DNA from: UBA1737 sp045653225
GTDB lineage: Bacteria > Bacillota_I > Bacilli_A > ML615J-28 > CAG-313
NCBI GenBank assembly: GCA_045653225.1
Contig: JAZOLP010000033.1
Coordinates: 1-21,603, forward strand
Length of the DNA stretch: 21,603 nucleotides
Reading direction: 5' to 3'
In this document: one piece after another, positions 8,644-16,476 of the stretch
How the letters are laid out: the number at the start of each line of letters is the position of its first letter
Position numbering within the stretch: the first letter of the stretch is position 1
Notes under the pieces: model-generated
Database searches by the model: none
What the model saw: the letters and a program-made list of their open reading frames with translations, nothing else
Told to the model about the DNA's origin: nothing
Position numbers and translations under genes: made by a program

Positions 8644-8658
8644 TTGAAAACATTTACA
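8644..8658 (+). promoter_or_regulatory. Possible auxiliary cre-like site
   Basis: TTGAAAACATTTACA fits the cre pattern WTGNAANCGNWNNCW at all positions except the central G, which is A. Its centre is about 88 bp upstream of the better operator at 8733-8747. The missing central CG makes real binding uncertain, and AT-rich DNA gives chance matches. Confidence 0.25.
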
Positions 8659-8667
8659 TAAAATGGT

Positions 8668-8727
8668 AAAAAAAATGTTAAAAAAAATATTGTTTCTATT
8701 GCAATCAATAAAAACATATGTTATAAT
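8668..8727 (+). promoter_or_regulatory. Strong sigma-A promoter with A-tracts (UP-like) for the 933-residue surface protein
   Basis: The -35 TTGCAA (8699-8704) and perfect -10 TATAAT (8722-8727) are separated by 17 bases, with an extended -10 TG at 8719-8720. Two eight-base A-tracts (8668-8675 and 8680-8687) lie just upstream of the -35, as in UP elements. The predicted start is near 8734, giving a leader of about 39 bases. Confidence 0.85.
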
Positions 8728-8732
8728 ATAAA

Positions 8733-8747
8733 CGCAAACGCTTTCAA
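8733..8747 (-). promoter_or_regulatory. CcpA/LacI-type operator (cre) at the transcription start
   Basis: Read on the minus strand, TTGAAAGCGTTTGCG matches the cre consensus WTGNAANCGNWNNCW at 14 of 15 positions, with the central CG at 8739-8740. It covers the predicted +1 of the promoter at 8699-8727, a position where CcpA or another LacI-family repressor would block initiation. The surface protein and the genes reached by read-through may therefore be repressed on preferred sugars. Which regulator binds cannot be told from the sequence. Confidence 0.65.
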
Positions 8748-8772
8748 ATTATAAATAGGAGGAAATAAATTT

Positions 8773-11574
8773 ATGAAAAAAGTCTTTGCTTTTTTAAGTG
8801 TATTCGCACTTACAATCGCATTTGTTGGCTTTGGTGCTAAATCTGCTAATGCTGATGCAAATCTTTTTACTGAAGACCCAACATTAAATGAAAATCAAAT
8901 CCCTATGTATATTATGGATAGTATTTATACTACATTCCCTAATTACTATGATTATGCAACAGGTGGAGATGACAAGTGGCCAGGTGCTGCTCGTATGTAT
9001 CCATGGAACGAAACTAGATTCCAATGTAAATTAATCGATGAAGACGGTAACTTTACTGGAAAAGAATATGCTGTATACTTCACAGGTGCTTTAACTGCTG
9101 AATCTGCAGGTGCTGGTAGCAACATTTTATTCTATAAATTAAATGATGCTGGCGAATTAGTACTTGGTAGAATGTACAATGGTACATGGCAAAGTGTTGG
9201 TTATCCAATGGACCCATCTCTTTCTCATATGAGAACTAACATTACTGGTCAAGATGTTACATTCGACGCTGTTGAATTATGGTCAGCTAATGGTTCAAGT
9301 GATGGTGGTAACTTATATAACCGTGCTTTAGTATTCGATGGTAACGGTCGTATGGTTAGAGGTATCGCTATGGATGGCGGTTACTTATTACCAGATGCTG
9401 AAGGTGCTCAACCTATGACAATCGCTCCAGAATACTGCTACGTTGATGGTGTTGTAACTAAGATTGAAGATGGTGTTACTTGTGACGTTGAAGTTTTAAC
9501 AAACGAAGAAACAGGTGAAACTACTGAAACTACTCAATATATTACTAACCGTTTTGTATGGCAATACTTCTCTGCAGAAGAATTCGATCCTTCTACAGTT
9601 AACGAAGTTCCTTACCTTTCTGAAGGTTGGGATGCTCAAAAATGGGACTATGTAAATGAAGAAGAAGATGGTTATGTTTGTATCGCTTTCGTTAGCTCAG
9701 AAGGTGGCGCATTCAAATTAACTGCTGATCAATTATCTGTTTATGCTGCAACTTGTGAAGCTAACGGTTTAGAAGCTCCAGATGCTAATACAACTCGTAA
9801 AATGGCTCGTCAAATGACAGTTCCAGCTGGTGGTTGGTCTTATGACTTCGGTTACCTTGACAAAGGTTGTGCTGGTCTATGTGAAAAATTCATGGATATG
9901 TTCATCGATGGTTACTACTATGGTAGAAAAGTTGATGAAGAAGGTAAAGGTATGGGTTACCAATCAACTCATGATTTCTCTGCTTCTCCAATCTACGCTA
10001 CAGATGTAGCTTACAATGGTGTTTCTTACCAAGTTATGGATGGACAAAACGTTATCGAAGTTCTTCAAGGTGAAACTGTTTACCCTGCTAAAAACGTTGT
10101 TTACTCAGGTATGGCTAGATACTGGGCTACTCCTGGTGATTTAACTTCATATACAGCTGATACTTCAGTTCTTGAAATGTATATCAAAACTAATGGTCTT
10201 AACCAAGTTCAACCTTCTACAGGTTATACTTCACTTCAAGCTGTTATCGATGACTTCCTAGGTGATATCGCTGCATGGAAAGGTGTTGAAGTTTCTGCAA
10301 TCGCATTTGATACTGCTGCTAACTTCCAAGCTAACTTCTCTTGGGGTCAATTCTTTGCTACTAATGCTGATAACGCTAACAAACCTGATTATCCAAGTGC
10401 AGAACAACCTTCATTCTGGAACGTTCCTGCTCACAGAGAAAAATGGTCATGGTTATTAGACTTAATTTACCAAACAATGGTTAAATACGATGGTGGTGAC
10501 ACTTATACTGCTTCATTAGCACACGTTGCAAGTGCTAAAGATTCTTACTACTGTGGTTCTCCTCAAACTATCGCTTATGCATTCTGGTACTTCTTAAATG
10601 GTCAAGAACATGGATACTTTGGTTTCCACTTCCAAGATGGACATAACGTTGAATGGTTAGATACAAGAACTAACTTAGACAAATGGAATCAATATTCAAT
10701 TGATACTTCTACAGCTGCTGTAGATACTAACTATGTTGTTGAATTCAAAGTTTACAACCCTAATACATTATTAGAAACTTCATTAACATTAACTTATGTA
10801 GTTGTTGATGAATATACTCCAATCTTAAATGTTAACAAGAACAACTTAATCTATGCTCCAAAAGTTCTTGGTGGCGCTATTGAAATGCCAGTAATTGATA
10901 AATACACTTTATGTACAGCTTACAATGCTAGATACAATGGTGCTGAAATCAAAGGTGATGACATTTCTTATAAAATTCATTACACTTCTGAAACATTAGA
11001 TTTCGATAACCCTACTGAAGGCGAACACGTTGTTACAGCTAGAGTTTACAACCAAACTAAATATGCTGAAAAACAATTCGTAGTTTCAATTGAAGATATT
11101 ACTGCTCCACGTGCATTTGCTGTTTCTTCAGTTACTTTAGGCGTTGGTGAATACTTCGACGTTCTTGATGGTGTTGTATTTGCATACGATGCTGTTGATG
11201 GTAACTTATTAAACAAAGACAGAGGTAACTGGTACGAAGACGTTTCTACTAAACGTTTAGATGTTACTAAAGTTGGTAAATACGAAGTAGTTATCGAAAT
11301 TTGGGATGCTGCTGGTAACACAACTCAAGTAAGCTATACTGTTAACGTTGTAAGCAATGCTGTTAACGAAGAATTAGCTGAAAATATCGCTGCTAACAAA
11401 GCTGCTATCGAAAGTGTTGAAGGTTTAGTTATCGAACAATTCGAAGCATTAAACGAAAAAATCGATGCTATCCAAGCTGAATTCGATGCAAAATGTGGTT
11501 CTAAGAATGCTATTATGGTTCAATTCTTAGCTGCTGCAAGCTTATTAGTTGTATTCTTAAGAAAGAAACACTAA
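8773..11574 (+). CDS. Large cell-surface protein of unknown function with Ig-like domains, coiled coil and Cys-Gly C-terminal anchor signal
   Basis: A 933-residue exported protein that I do not recognise by family. A signal peptide covers about 1-27, with likely cleavage after A-N-A. Residues 30-670 are rich in Tyr, Trp, Asp and Gly and show no catalytic motif I can name. Residues about 676-775 look like one beta-sandwich domain. Residues 776-860 look like a DUF5011-type Ig domain (D-A-V-D-G-N-L, then G-K-Y-E-V and D-A-A-G-N). Residues about 864-906 form a heptad-rich coiled coil, followed by Lys907-Cys908-Gly909, a hydrophobic helix (913-929) and the basic end R-K-K-H. The strong promoter, AGGAGG at 8757-8762 and frequent C-ending Asn, Tyr, Phe and Asp codons point to high expression. 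It may be a major surface or glycan-binding protein; that is inference. Confidence 0.75.
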   Translation: MKKVFAFLSVFALTIAFVGFGAKSANADANLFTEDPTLNENQIPMYIMDSIYTTFPNYYDYATGGDDKWPGAARMYPWNETRFQCKLIDEDGNFTGKEYAVYFTGALTAESAGAGSNILFYKLNDAGELVLGRMYNGTWQSVGYPMDPSLSHMRTNITGQDVTFDAVELWSANGSSDGGNLYNRALVFDGNGRMVRGIAMDGGYLLPDAEGAQPMTIAPEYCYVDGVVTKIEDGVTCDVEVLTNEETGETTETTQYITNRFVWQYFSAEEFDPSTVNEVPYLSEGWDAQKWDYVNEEEDGYVCIAFVSSEGGAFKLTADQLSVYAATCEANGLEAPDANTTRKMARQMTVPAGGWSYDFGYLDKGCAGLCEKFMDMFIDGYYYGRKVDEEGKGMGYQSTHDFSASPIYATDVAYNGVSYQVMDGQNVIEVLQGETVYPAKNVVYSGMARYWATPGDLTSYTADTSVLEMYIKTNGLNQVQPSTGYTSLQAVIDDFLGDIAAWKGVEVSAIAFDTAANFQANFSWGQFFATNADNANKPDYPSAEQPSFWNVPAHREKWSWLLDLIYQTMVKYDGGDTYTASLAHVASAKDSYYCGSPQTIAYAFWYFLNGQEHGYFGFHFQDGHNVEWLDTRTNLDKWNQYSIDTSTAAVDTNYVVEFKVYNPNTLLETSLTLTYVVVDEYTPILNVNKNNLIYAPKVLGGAIEMPVIDKYTLCTAYNARYNGAEIKGDDISYKIHYTSETLDFDNPTEGEHVVTARVYNQTKYAEKQFVVSIEDITAPRAFAVSSVTLGVGEYFDVLDGVVFAYDAVDGNLLNKDRGNWYEDVSTKRLDVTKVGKYEVVIEIWDAAGNTTQVSYTVNVVSNAVNEELAENIAANKAAIESVEGLVIEQFEALNEKIDAIQAEFDAKCGSKNAIMVQFLAAASLLVVFLRKKH

Positions 11575-11587
11575 TTATTGAATAATT

Positions 11588-11618
11588 AAGGAGGGTGGAG
11601 GTAACTTCATCCTCTTTT
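11588..11618 (+). terminator. Probably leaky terminator after the surface-protein gene
   Basis: GAGGGTGGAG (11591-11600) pairs with CTTCATCCTC (11605-11614) through ten pairs, two of them G-T, around a GTAA tetraloop of GNRA type. AAG upstream can pair with TTT downstream. The T run is only four bases, so some read-through into the acetyltransferase and lipoprotein genes is expected; no separate promoter is visible for them. Confidence 0.7.
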
Positions 11619-11643
11619 ATAAAGTGAAAACAGGTTACATGAA

Positions 11644-12591
11644 ATGCAAATTATTAATCTAAAAGAGTGTGAAAAATTAGAACAAATTTATCAAATTTGG
11701 AATGCTGAATATGGTAATATCTATCCAATTACTGCTGAATTATTTAACCGTAACATTGAAAATGTATACATGAAAGCGTCGTATGTTGCTGTTATTGCTG
11801 ATGAAATAGTTGGATTTGTTATTGGGAAAGTTTGGCATGATGTTTATGAAATAAATGGATATAATGAAATTGGATGGATAAGTTTAATATATGTACTTCC
11901 AAAATACCGTAAACAAGGCATAGGTAGTATTCTTCTTGAAAAAGCATGTGATGCTTTAAAAGAATATGGAGTACATACAATTAACTTAGGGAAAGATTAT
12001 AATAATTTCTTTCCTGGTTTACCGATAGATCTTGTAAAACATTTAGCTTGGTTTCAAAAAAGAGGTTTTGAGTTTACTTATCAAACTCATGATTTAATAA
12101 CGAGAAATAATAAAAATAAGTTAAAGATTGTTAATAACAATTATAAATTTGTTAGTGCATCAAATGTTGATGAAAATTTAGTAATAGATTTTATTAAGAC
12201 ATATTGGCCTGGCAGATGGACAAAAGAAGCCATTGATTATTATAACTTTGGTGGAAATGGGAATGAATACCTTATTTGTCTTAATGACAAAAATGAAATT
12301 TGTGCTTTTGCAAAAGTTTGTTCTCCAACAACTGATGTTAAGCATATGAGCTATAGCCTAACATGGCGTGCTCGTTTTAATGCTCTTGGTGGAATTGGCC
12401 CTTTAGGAGTTGCCCCATCTTATAGAGGTAATCATCTTGGGTATGATATTGTTGCTTCATCTGTTAATAAATTAATTGATGAAGGAATAACAGAAATAAT
12501 TATTGACTGGACAGGTCTTTTAGACTTTTACAGAAAAATGGGGTTTGAAGTATGGAAAACATACTCGTATCTTTATAAAAAAATAAGATAA
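11644..12591 (+). CDS. Tandem-GNAT N-acetyltransferase, possibly glucosaminide N-acetyltransferase (GlmA-like)
   Basis: A soluble 315-residue protein with two GNAT folds. The first acetyl-CoA loop is Y-R-K-Q-G-I-G (88-94), following beta strands I-S-L-I-Y-V-L-P. The second is Y-R-G-N-H-L-G (260-266), following G-P-L-G-V-A-P. A closing F-Y-R-K-M-G-F motif ends the second domain. GNAT enzymes transfer acetyl from acetyl-CoA to an amine. Clostridium acetobutylicum has a glucosamine/glucosaminide N-acetyltransferase (GlmA) in a muropeptide-recycling context, and B. subtilis has a GNAT gene (ybbJ) beside its murQ-nagZ-namZ cluster. Re-acetylating de-N-acetylated wall sugars before NagZ or NamZ acts is therefore attractive, but it is inferred from context. 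The ribosome site is weak (AACAGG near 11629-11634). The binding lipoprotein follows after 15 bases. Confidence 0.7.
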   Translation: MQIINLKECEKLEQIYQIWNAEYGNIYPITAELFNRNIENVYMKASYVAVIADEIVGFVIGKVWHDVYEINGYNEIGWISLIYVLPKYRKQGIGSILLEKACDALKEYGVHTINLGKDYNNFFPGLPIDLVKHLAWFQKRGFEFTYQTHDLITRNNKNKLKIVNNNYKFVSASNVDENLVIDFIKTYWPGRWTKEAIDYYNFGGNGNEYLICLNDKNEICAFAKVCSPTTDVKHMSYSLTWRARFNALGGIGPLGVAPSYRGNHLGYDIVASSVNKLIDEGITEIIIDWTGLLDFYRKMGFEVWKTYSYLYKKIR

Positions 12592-12606
12592 AGAAAGGAA
12601 ATAAAA

Positions 12607-14457
12607 ATGAAAAAATCAATTATTAGAACATTATTAGTATTTGGTTTAGTATTCGTTTTATGTCTTGCTACATCTTGTAAAAAATGTGGAAAAAATAATC
12701 AAAGTAACACTGGCAACGATGGCAAAACTTATACTATTACATTTGTAACTAATGGTGGTACAGTAAATAATGCTCCATCTGAATATGATGGTTCTATTAA
12801 AATTACTTTACCTGCTGCAACTAAAGATGGTTTCTCATTCGGTGGTTGGTATGAAAATGAAACATTTGCTGGTTCTTCAGTAAGCGAAATCGCTAAAGGT
12901 TCAACTGGTAATAAAACATTCTATGCTAAATGGGTAGAAGTTGGCGGCGGCGAACGTAAATGGGAATTAAACAGAATCGGTTTTGATGGACAAGGTATGA
13001 GCTATATTATTAAAGTTTTACCTGTTGCTGAATATGACCCATTTGATGCTGGTTATACAGGAACTAAACAAGCTTTAAAACAAGCACATCAAACAGATGT
13101 TGAAGATGCATACAATATTAAAATTGAATACTCTGCATGGGACAATGAAGCTCCTTGGGGTCCTGAACGTGTTAACTTCATTAAAAACAGTTTCTTAGAT
13201 GGTTCATTCCAAAAGAAAAATGTTTATGCTATTAACATTTCTTCTCAATGGATTCCTACATTAGTTAAAGGTTCTTGTTTAGCTGAATTATATGATTACA
13301 AATTAGGTGAAGGTATTTTCGCTGATTACGAATATGAACAAAATCAAGCTATTAACGAATCTGTAGCTGTTCGTGGTAAAGTTTATGGTTATGAATCTGG
13401 TTTTGCTCGTCCTGACTACTTCTTATACTACAATGCAACTAAGATTGCTCAAATCGGTATGGATGACCCTGCTGAAATGTGGTTCAAAGGTGAATGGACA
13501 TGGTCTAACTTTGATGCATGGGTTAAAGATGCTCAAATCAAATTAGCTGCTGATGAATATGCAATTGACTGTGGTTATGCTGAATTCATTATCGGTGCTG
13601 CTCCTGCTCAAGGTAACCAATTAGTTAACGCTTCACGTGGTACTATTATGTTTACTAAATCATCTGTAACTAACATTATCGATAAGATGAAAGCTTATTA
13701 TAAAGGCGGTTACTGGGATACTAAACATGGTGTACAAGACGTTTCTAAAAACTTCTTAGCTGGTAAAACATTAATCCACACTGGTTCATTATGGTTCTTA
13801 AAAGAATCTACACGTTTCATCCCAGAAGGTGAAGAAAATGGTATCCAATTCAAGATGGGTATGGTTCCTTATCCAATGGATGATAATACTACAGTTACTC
13901 CATATACAGCTCCTTATACATATGAAGATACTCAAGGTAATATCGTTGAAGTTACTGAACCTCTAACTACTAGATCAAATACAACTCTTACTACTGATGC
14001 TGGTGAACCAATCTATGGTATTGATTTATCTGAATCTAACTTCTTAATGCCTTATACAGGTGGTGGTTGTTATTCATTAATGAACTATGCTGGTTCTGGT
14101 ATGAATGGTATGAACACTTCTGTTGCATTCTGTATTTTACATGACTTATTATCAGATATGCCTGAAGATCCAGAAGATGCTGGTTTAACTAACGATGATG
14201 GTTACCGTCTATACTTAAATAAGAAATTAGACTATGAAATTGACGTAGAAGTTGTTATGTCAGTTCAAAATGCTTCATTATCTTACTATGAATTAATGGA
14301 AGTTCTTTCTATGACAGTTGGTGGTGGTTCTCACTTCGGTCCTAATGCATTCTGGTTAATCGCATCTGGTATGATGACTAGTGAAGATACTCCTGCTACA
14401 GTATTAAAAGAAATTGAAGCAGTTTACAAACAAGCATTAGAAGATTTAGGTTACTAA
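12607..14457 (+). CDS. Sugar-binding lipoprotein of an ABC importer with N-terminal InlB/Listeria-Bacteroides repeat
   Basis: A 616-residue extracytoplasmic solute-binding protein. A lipoprotein signal ends in L-A-T-S-C, with Cys24 the lipid-modified residue. A second Cys-Gly (27-28) and a short polar linker follow. Residues about 42-109 are one InlB B-type repeat (I-T-F-V-T-N-G-G start, F-G-G-W-Y centre, F-Y-A-K-W end), a beta-grasp-like fold common on surface proteins. The rest (about 115-616) resembles family 1 extracellular sugar-binding proteins, with V-Y-G-Y-E-S-G-F and a Trp-rich hinge region (E-W-T-W-S-N-F-D). At over 600 residues it is longer than the usual 400-450. It probably serves the permeases at 1005-3201, although they are encoded apart. 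AGAAAGGA at 12592-12599 is the ribosome site. A strong terminator follows. Confidence 0.85.
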   Translation: MKKSIIRTLLVFGLVFVLCLATSCKKCGKNNQSNTGNDGKTYTITFVTNGGTVNNAPSEYDGSIKITLPAATKDGFSFGGWYENETFAGSSVSEIAKGSTGNKTFYAKWVEVGGGERKWELNRIGFDGQGMSYIIKVLPVAEYDPFDAGYTGTKQALKQAHQTDVEDAYNIKIEYSAWDNEAPWGPERVNFIKNSFLDGSFQKKNVYAINISSQWIPTLVKGSCLAELYDYKLGEGIFADYEYEQNQAINESVAVRGKVYGYESGFARPDYFLYYNATKIAQIGMDDPAEMWFKGEWTWSNFDAWVKDAQIKLAADEYAIDCGYAEFIIGAAPAQGNQLVNASRGTIMFTKSSVTNIIDKMKAYYKGGYWDTKHGVQDVSKNFLAGKTLIHTGSLWFLKESTRFIPEGEENGIQFKMGMVPYPMDDNTTVTPYTAPYTYEDTQGNIVEVTEPLTTRSNTTLTTDAGEPIYGIDLSESNFLMPYTGGGCYSLMNYAGSGMNGMNTSVAFCILHDLLSDMPEDPEDAGLTNDDGYRLYLNKKLDYEIDVEVVMSVQNASLSYYELMEVLSMTVGGGSHFGPNAFWLIASGMMTSEDTPATVLKEIEAVYKQALEDLGY

Positions 14458-14473
14458 AATTTCTAAAAAAATT

Positions 14474-14507
14474 AAATGAGTTAGTCGCAAGACTAACTCA
14501 TTTTTTT
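14474..14507 (+). terminator. Strong intrinsic terminator after the binding-lipoprotein gene
   Basis: A perfect 13-bp stem (14474-14486 with 14491-14503) is capped by a GCAA tetraloop and followed by T's through 14507. It should end transcription before the muropeptide operon promoter. Confidence 0.93.
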
Positions 14508-14543
14508 ATCTTTATTTAAAAATAATCTTTATATTAGTATATG

Positions 14544-14574
14544 TTAAGTAAAAAAAATAAAAATATGCTATAAT
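14544..14574 (+). promoter_or_regulatory. Extended -10 promoter of the muropeptide operon
   Basis: TATAAT at 14569-14574 is preceded by TG at 14566-14567, an extended -10. The -35 is poor (TTAAGT-like at 14544-14549, spacing 19), so activity would rest on the extended -10. No cre-like or other clear operator is visible here, unlike at 8733-8747. Confidence 0.65.
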
Positions 14575-14610
14575 ATATATATAAAGAATATAATTAGTAA
14601 AGGAGTACCT

Positions 14611-15321
14611 ATGGCTAATGTAGATTATGAACAAAAATTAAACTCTAAACCTTATCGTTTCTTTGATCAGGTTTATAGATTACTTGTTTTAAATGTCATT
14701 ACGATTATTTTAGGAGTAACAGTTGTTGGTTTGTTTCCTGCTTTTGTTGCTACAACAGCAACACTTAAACAAGGAAATAAAATGAATATATTCAAACAAT
14801 ATATAAAAAATTTCCTACATTATTTTAAAAAATCATTTTTTGTAGGTTTAATATTGTTTGTATTGTATTTAGTTAATATATATGCTATATACTTTTATGC
14901 TACTTCAGTAGTAAAAGATGTACAAGATTTTGACTGGACATTATTATTTGTTAATGCCGGTTTTATGGTAAGTATTGTTGCATTTGTTGTAATAACTTTT
15001 TTATCCGTTCATTTACCTTTATTAATTGTTACTTTTGAAAGTTTTACAGTTGGTGAAGTTTATAGAACAAGTTTTTATGATACTTTTAGATATCTATTAA
15101 CTACATTTATTTTATTTATTTTACAAGTTTTAATTATTGGGACATTTGTCTATTGTATAATTGATCCAAGAGTACTTGCGATATGGCTGTTAGTTGGTAT
15201 AAGTTTACCTGTATTTTTACAAGTAAAAGTTACAGCACCAATTTATTATAGATTTAGTCAAATAGATTTTGAAAAAATTATGCATCAATTAGATGAGGAA
15301 GAAGAGAAAAATTATGAGTAA
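14611..15321 (+). CDS. DUF624 (YesL-like) membrane protein, second copy
   Basis: A 236-residue integral membrane protein with about five or six helices and the DUF624 opening F-F-D-Q-V-Y-R-L-L-V-L-N. It has the same layout as the DUF624 protein at 3235-3942 but is clearly divergent. DUF624 genes tend to accompany glycan uptake and hydrolase operons; function is unknown. It is the first gene of the operon, with AAAGGAG at 14599-14605. Its stop codon overlaps the preferred namZ start by eight bases (ATGAGTAA), so the two are translationally coupled. The last residues are an acidic run (D-E-E-E-E-K) whose GA-rich codons supply the namZ ribosome binding site. Confidence 0.78.
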   Translation: MANVDYEQKLNSKPYRFFDQVYRLLVLNVITIILGVTVVGLFPAFVATTATLKQGNKMNIFKQYIKNFLHYFKKSFFVGLILFVLYLVNIYAIYFYATSVVKDVQDFDWTLLFVNAGFMVSIVAFVVITFLSVHLPLLIVTFESFTVGEVYRTSFYDTFRYLLTTFILFILQVLIIGTFVYCIIDPRVLAIWLLVGISLPVFLQVKVTAPIYYRFSQIDFEKIMHQLDEEEEKNYE

Positions 15322-16462
15322 AGTTATTTTAGGAATTGAAAACATTGATAATTATAAAGAATTATTTGAAGGTAAAAGAGTTGGCTTAATTACTAATCCT
15401 ACTGGTATTACTAGTGATTTTGAATCAAGTATTGACGTATTAAGAAGAAAAACTAATTTAGTTGGTTTATTCTCGCCTGAGCATGGTGTTCGTGCTAGTC
15501 TTCAAGCTGGTGTTCATCTTGATACATACGTGGATGATGAAACTGGTATCACTGTTTATAGTTTATATGGTAAAAATAAAAAACCTAGCAAAGAAGTTCT
15601 TGATAATGTAGATGTACTTACTATTGATATTCAAGATAATGGATCAAGATATTATACATTTATTTATACTATGGCTTATGCAATGATGGCATGTGCTGAA
15701 CATGATAAAGAATTTGTAGTTTTTGATAGACCAAACCCAATAAATGGTGCCGTGGTTGAGGGGAACTATTTAGATGTTGAAAAATATCGTTCATTTGTTG
15801 GTTACTATAATATGCCTCAACGTCATGGTTTAACTATTGGTGAACTTGCTAAATTATTTAATACTGAATATGGTATTAATTGTAAACTACATGTAATTCC
15901 AATGATTGGTTATGAAAGATGGATGGATTTTGAAGATACTAAACTTCCTTGGATTATTCCTACTCCAAATATTCCTACAATTAATACATGTTATGTATAT
16001 AATGCTACTTGTATTTTTGAAGGAACAAACGTTGCTGAAGGCCGTGGAACTACTACTCCTTTTGAATTAGTTGGTGCACCATGGTTAAAAGCTGAAACTT
16101 TAGCAAAAGAACTTAATAGTTATAATTTAGAAGGTGTTTACTTTAGACCACAATGGTTTACTCCAACTTTCTCTAAATATAAGGATGAATTATGTGGTGG
16201 TGTTTTCTTACATATAACTGATCGTAAGAAATTTAGTGCCCTTAAAACTAGTTGGACAATGTTATATCATATTAGAACAACTTATAGTGAACATTTTAAA
16301 ATTAATAAGCCTTATGTAGAAGGTCGTCCTACTTTATTCCATTTTGAAGCGGGTCACGATACAATTATTGATAATAGCATTTCTTTAGAAGAACAATTTA
16401 ATATTTTAGATAGTGCTTCTAGTGATTTTATTAAATTAAGAGAAAAATATTTATTATATTAG
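15314..16462 (+). CDS. namZ: Exo-beta-N-acetylmuramidase NamZ (DUF1343, GH171), without signal peptide
   Basis: This family hydrolyses non-reducing MurNAc from MurNAc-GlcNAc, the enzyme class founded by B. subtilis NamZ (YbbC). Conserved blocks are F-S-P-E-H-G-V-R (Glu56), D-I-Q-D-N-G-S-R-Y-Y-T, V-F-D-R-P-N-P-I-N-G, P-T-P-N-I-P-T, and G-T-N-V-A-E-G-R-G-T-T-x-P-F-E (Glu242). I prefer ATG 15314, giving 382 residues: GAAGAG (15301-15306) is well spaced and M-S-K-V-I-L-G begins the conserved domain. An in-frame ATG at 15293 would add seven mostly basic residues with no good ribosome site. Neither start gives a signal peptide, whereas B. subtilis NamZ is secreted, so this copy should act in the cytoplasm on imported oligosaccharides. 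mupG follows after 14 bases. Confidence 0.92.
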   Translation: MSKVILGIENIDNYKELFEGKRVGLITNPTGITSDFESSIDVLRRKTNLVGLFSPEHGVRASLQAGVHLDTYVDDETGITVYSLYGKNKKPSKEVLDNVDVLTIDIQDNGSRYYTFIYTMAYAMMACAEHDKEFVVFDRPNPINGAVVEGNYLDVEKYRSFVGYYNMPQRHGLTIGELAKLFNTEYGINCKLHVIPMIGYERWMDFEDTKLPWIIPTPNIPTINTCYVYNATCIFEGTNVAEGRGTTTPFELVGAPWLKAETLAKELNSYNLEGVYFRPQWFTPTFSKYKDELCGGVFLHITDRKKFSALKTSWTMLYHIRTTYSEHFKINKPYVEGRPTLFHFEAGHDTIIDNSISLEEQFNILDSASSDFIKLREKYLLY

Positions 16463-16476
16463 AAAGTGGTGATTTC

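Noticed and set aside
10262..10459. Small plus-strand open frame inside the surface-protein gene, and antisense open frames at 1433-1735, 4214-4453, 11046-11321 and 17985-18182
   Set aside because: They lie wholly within strong genes, lack ribosome sites and show no protein-family pattern; they are shadows of the real frames.
11624..11662. Short GTG-started frame of 12 codons before the acetyltransferase, downstream of a purine-rich AAGGAGGG
   Set aside because: The Shine-Dalgarno-like run is about 30 bases from the GTG and is locked in the terminator stem, so a leader peptide is unlikely.
15293..15313. Upstream in-frame ATG that would extend NamZ by seven residues
   Set aside because: It has no well-spaced ribosome binding site and encodes a basic stub; the ATG at 15314 has GAAGAG at good spacing and starts the conserved domain.
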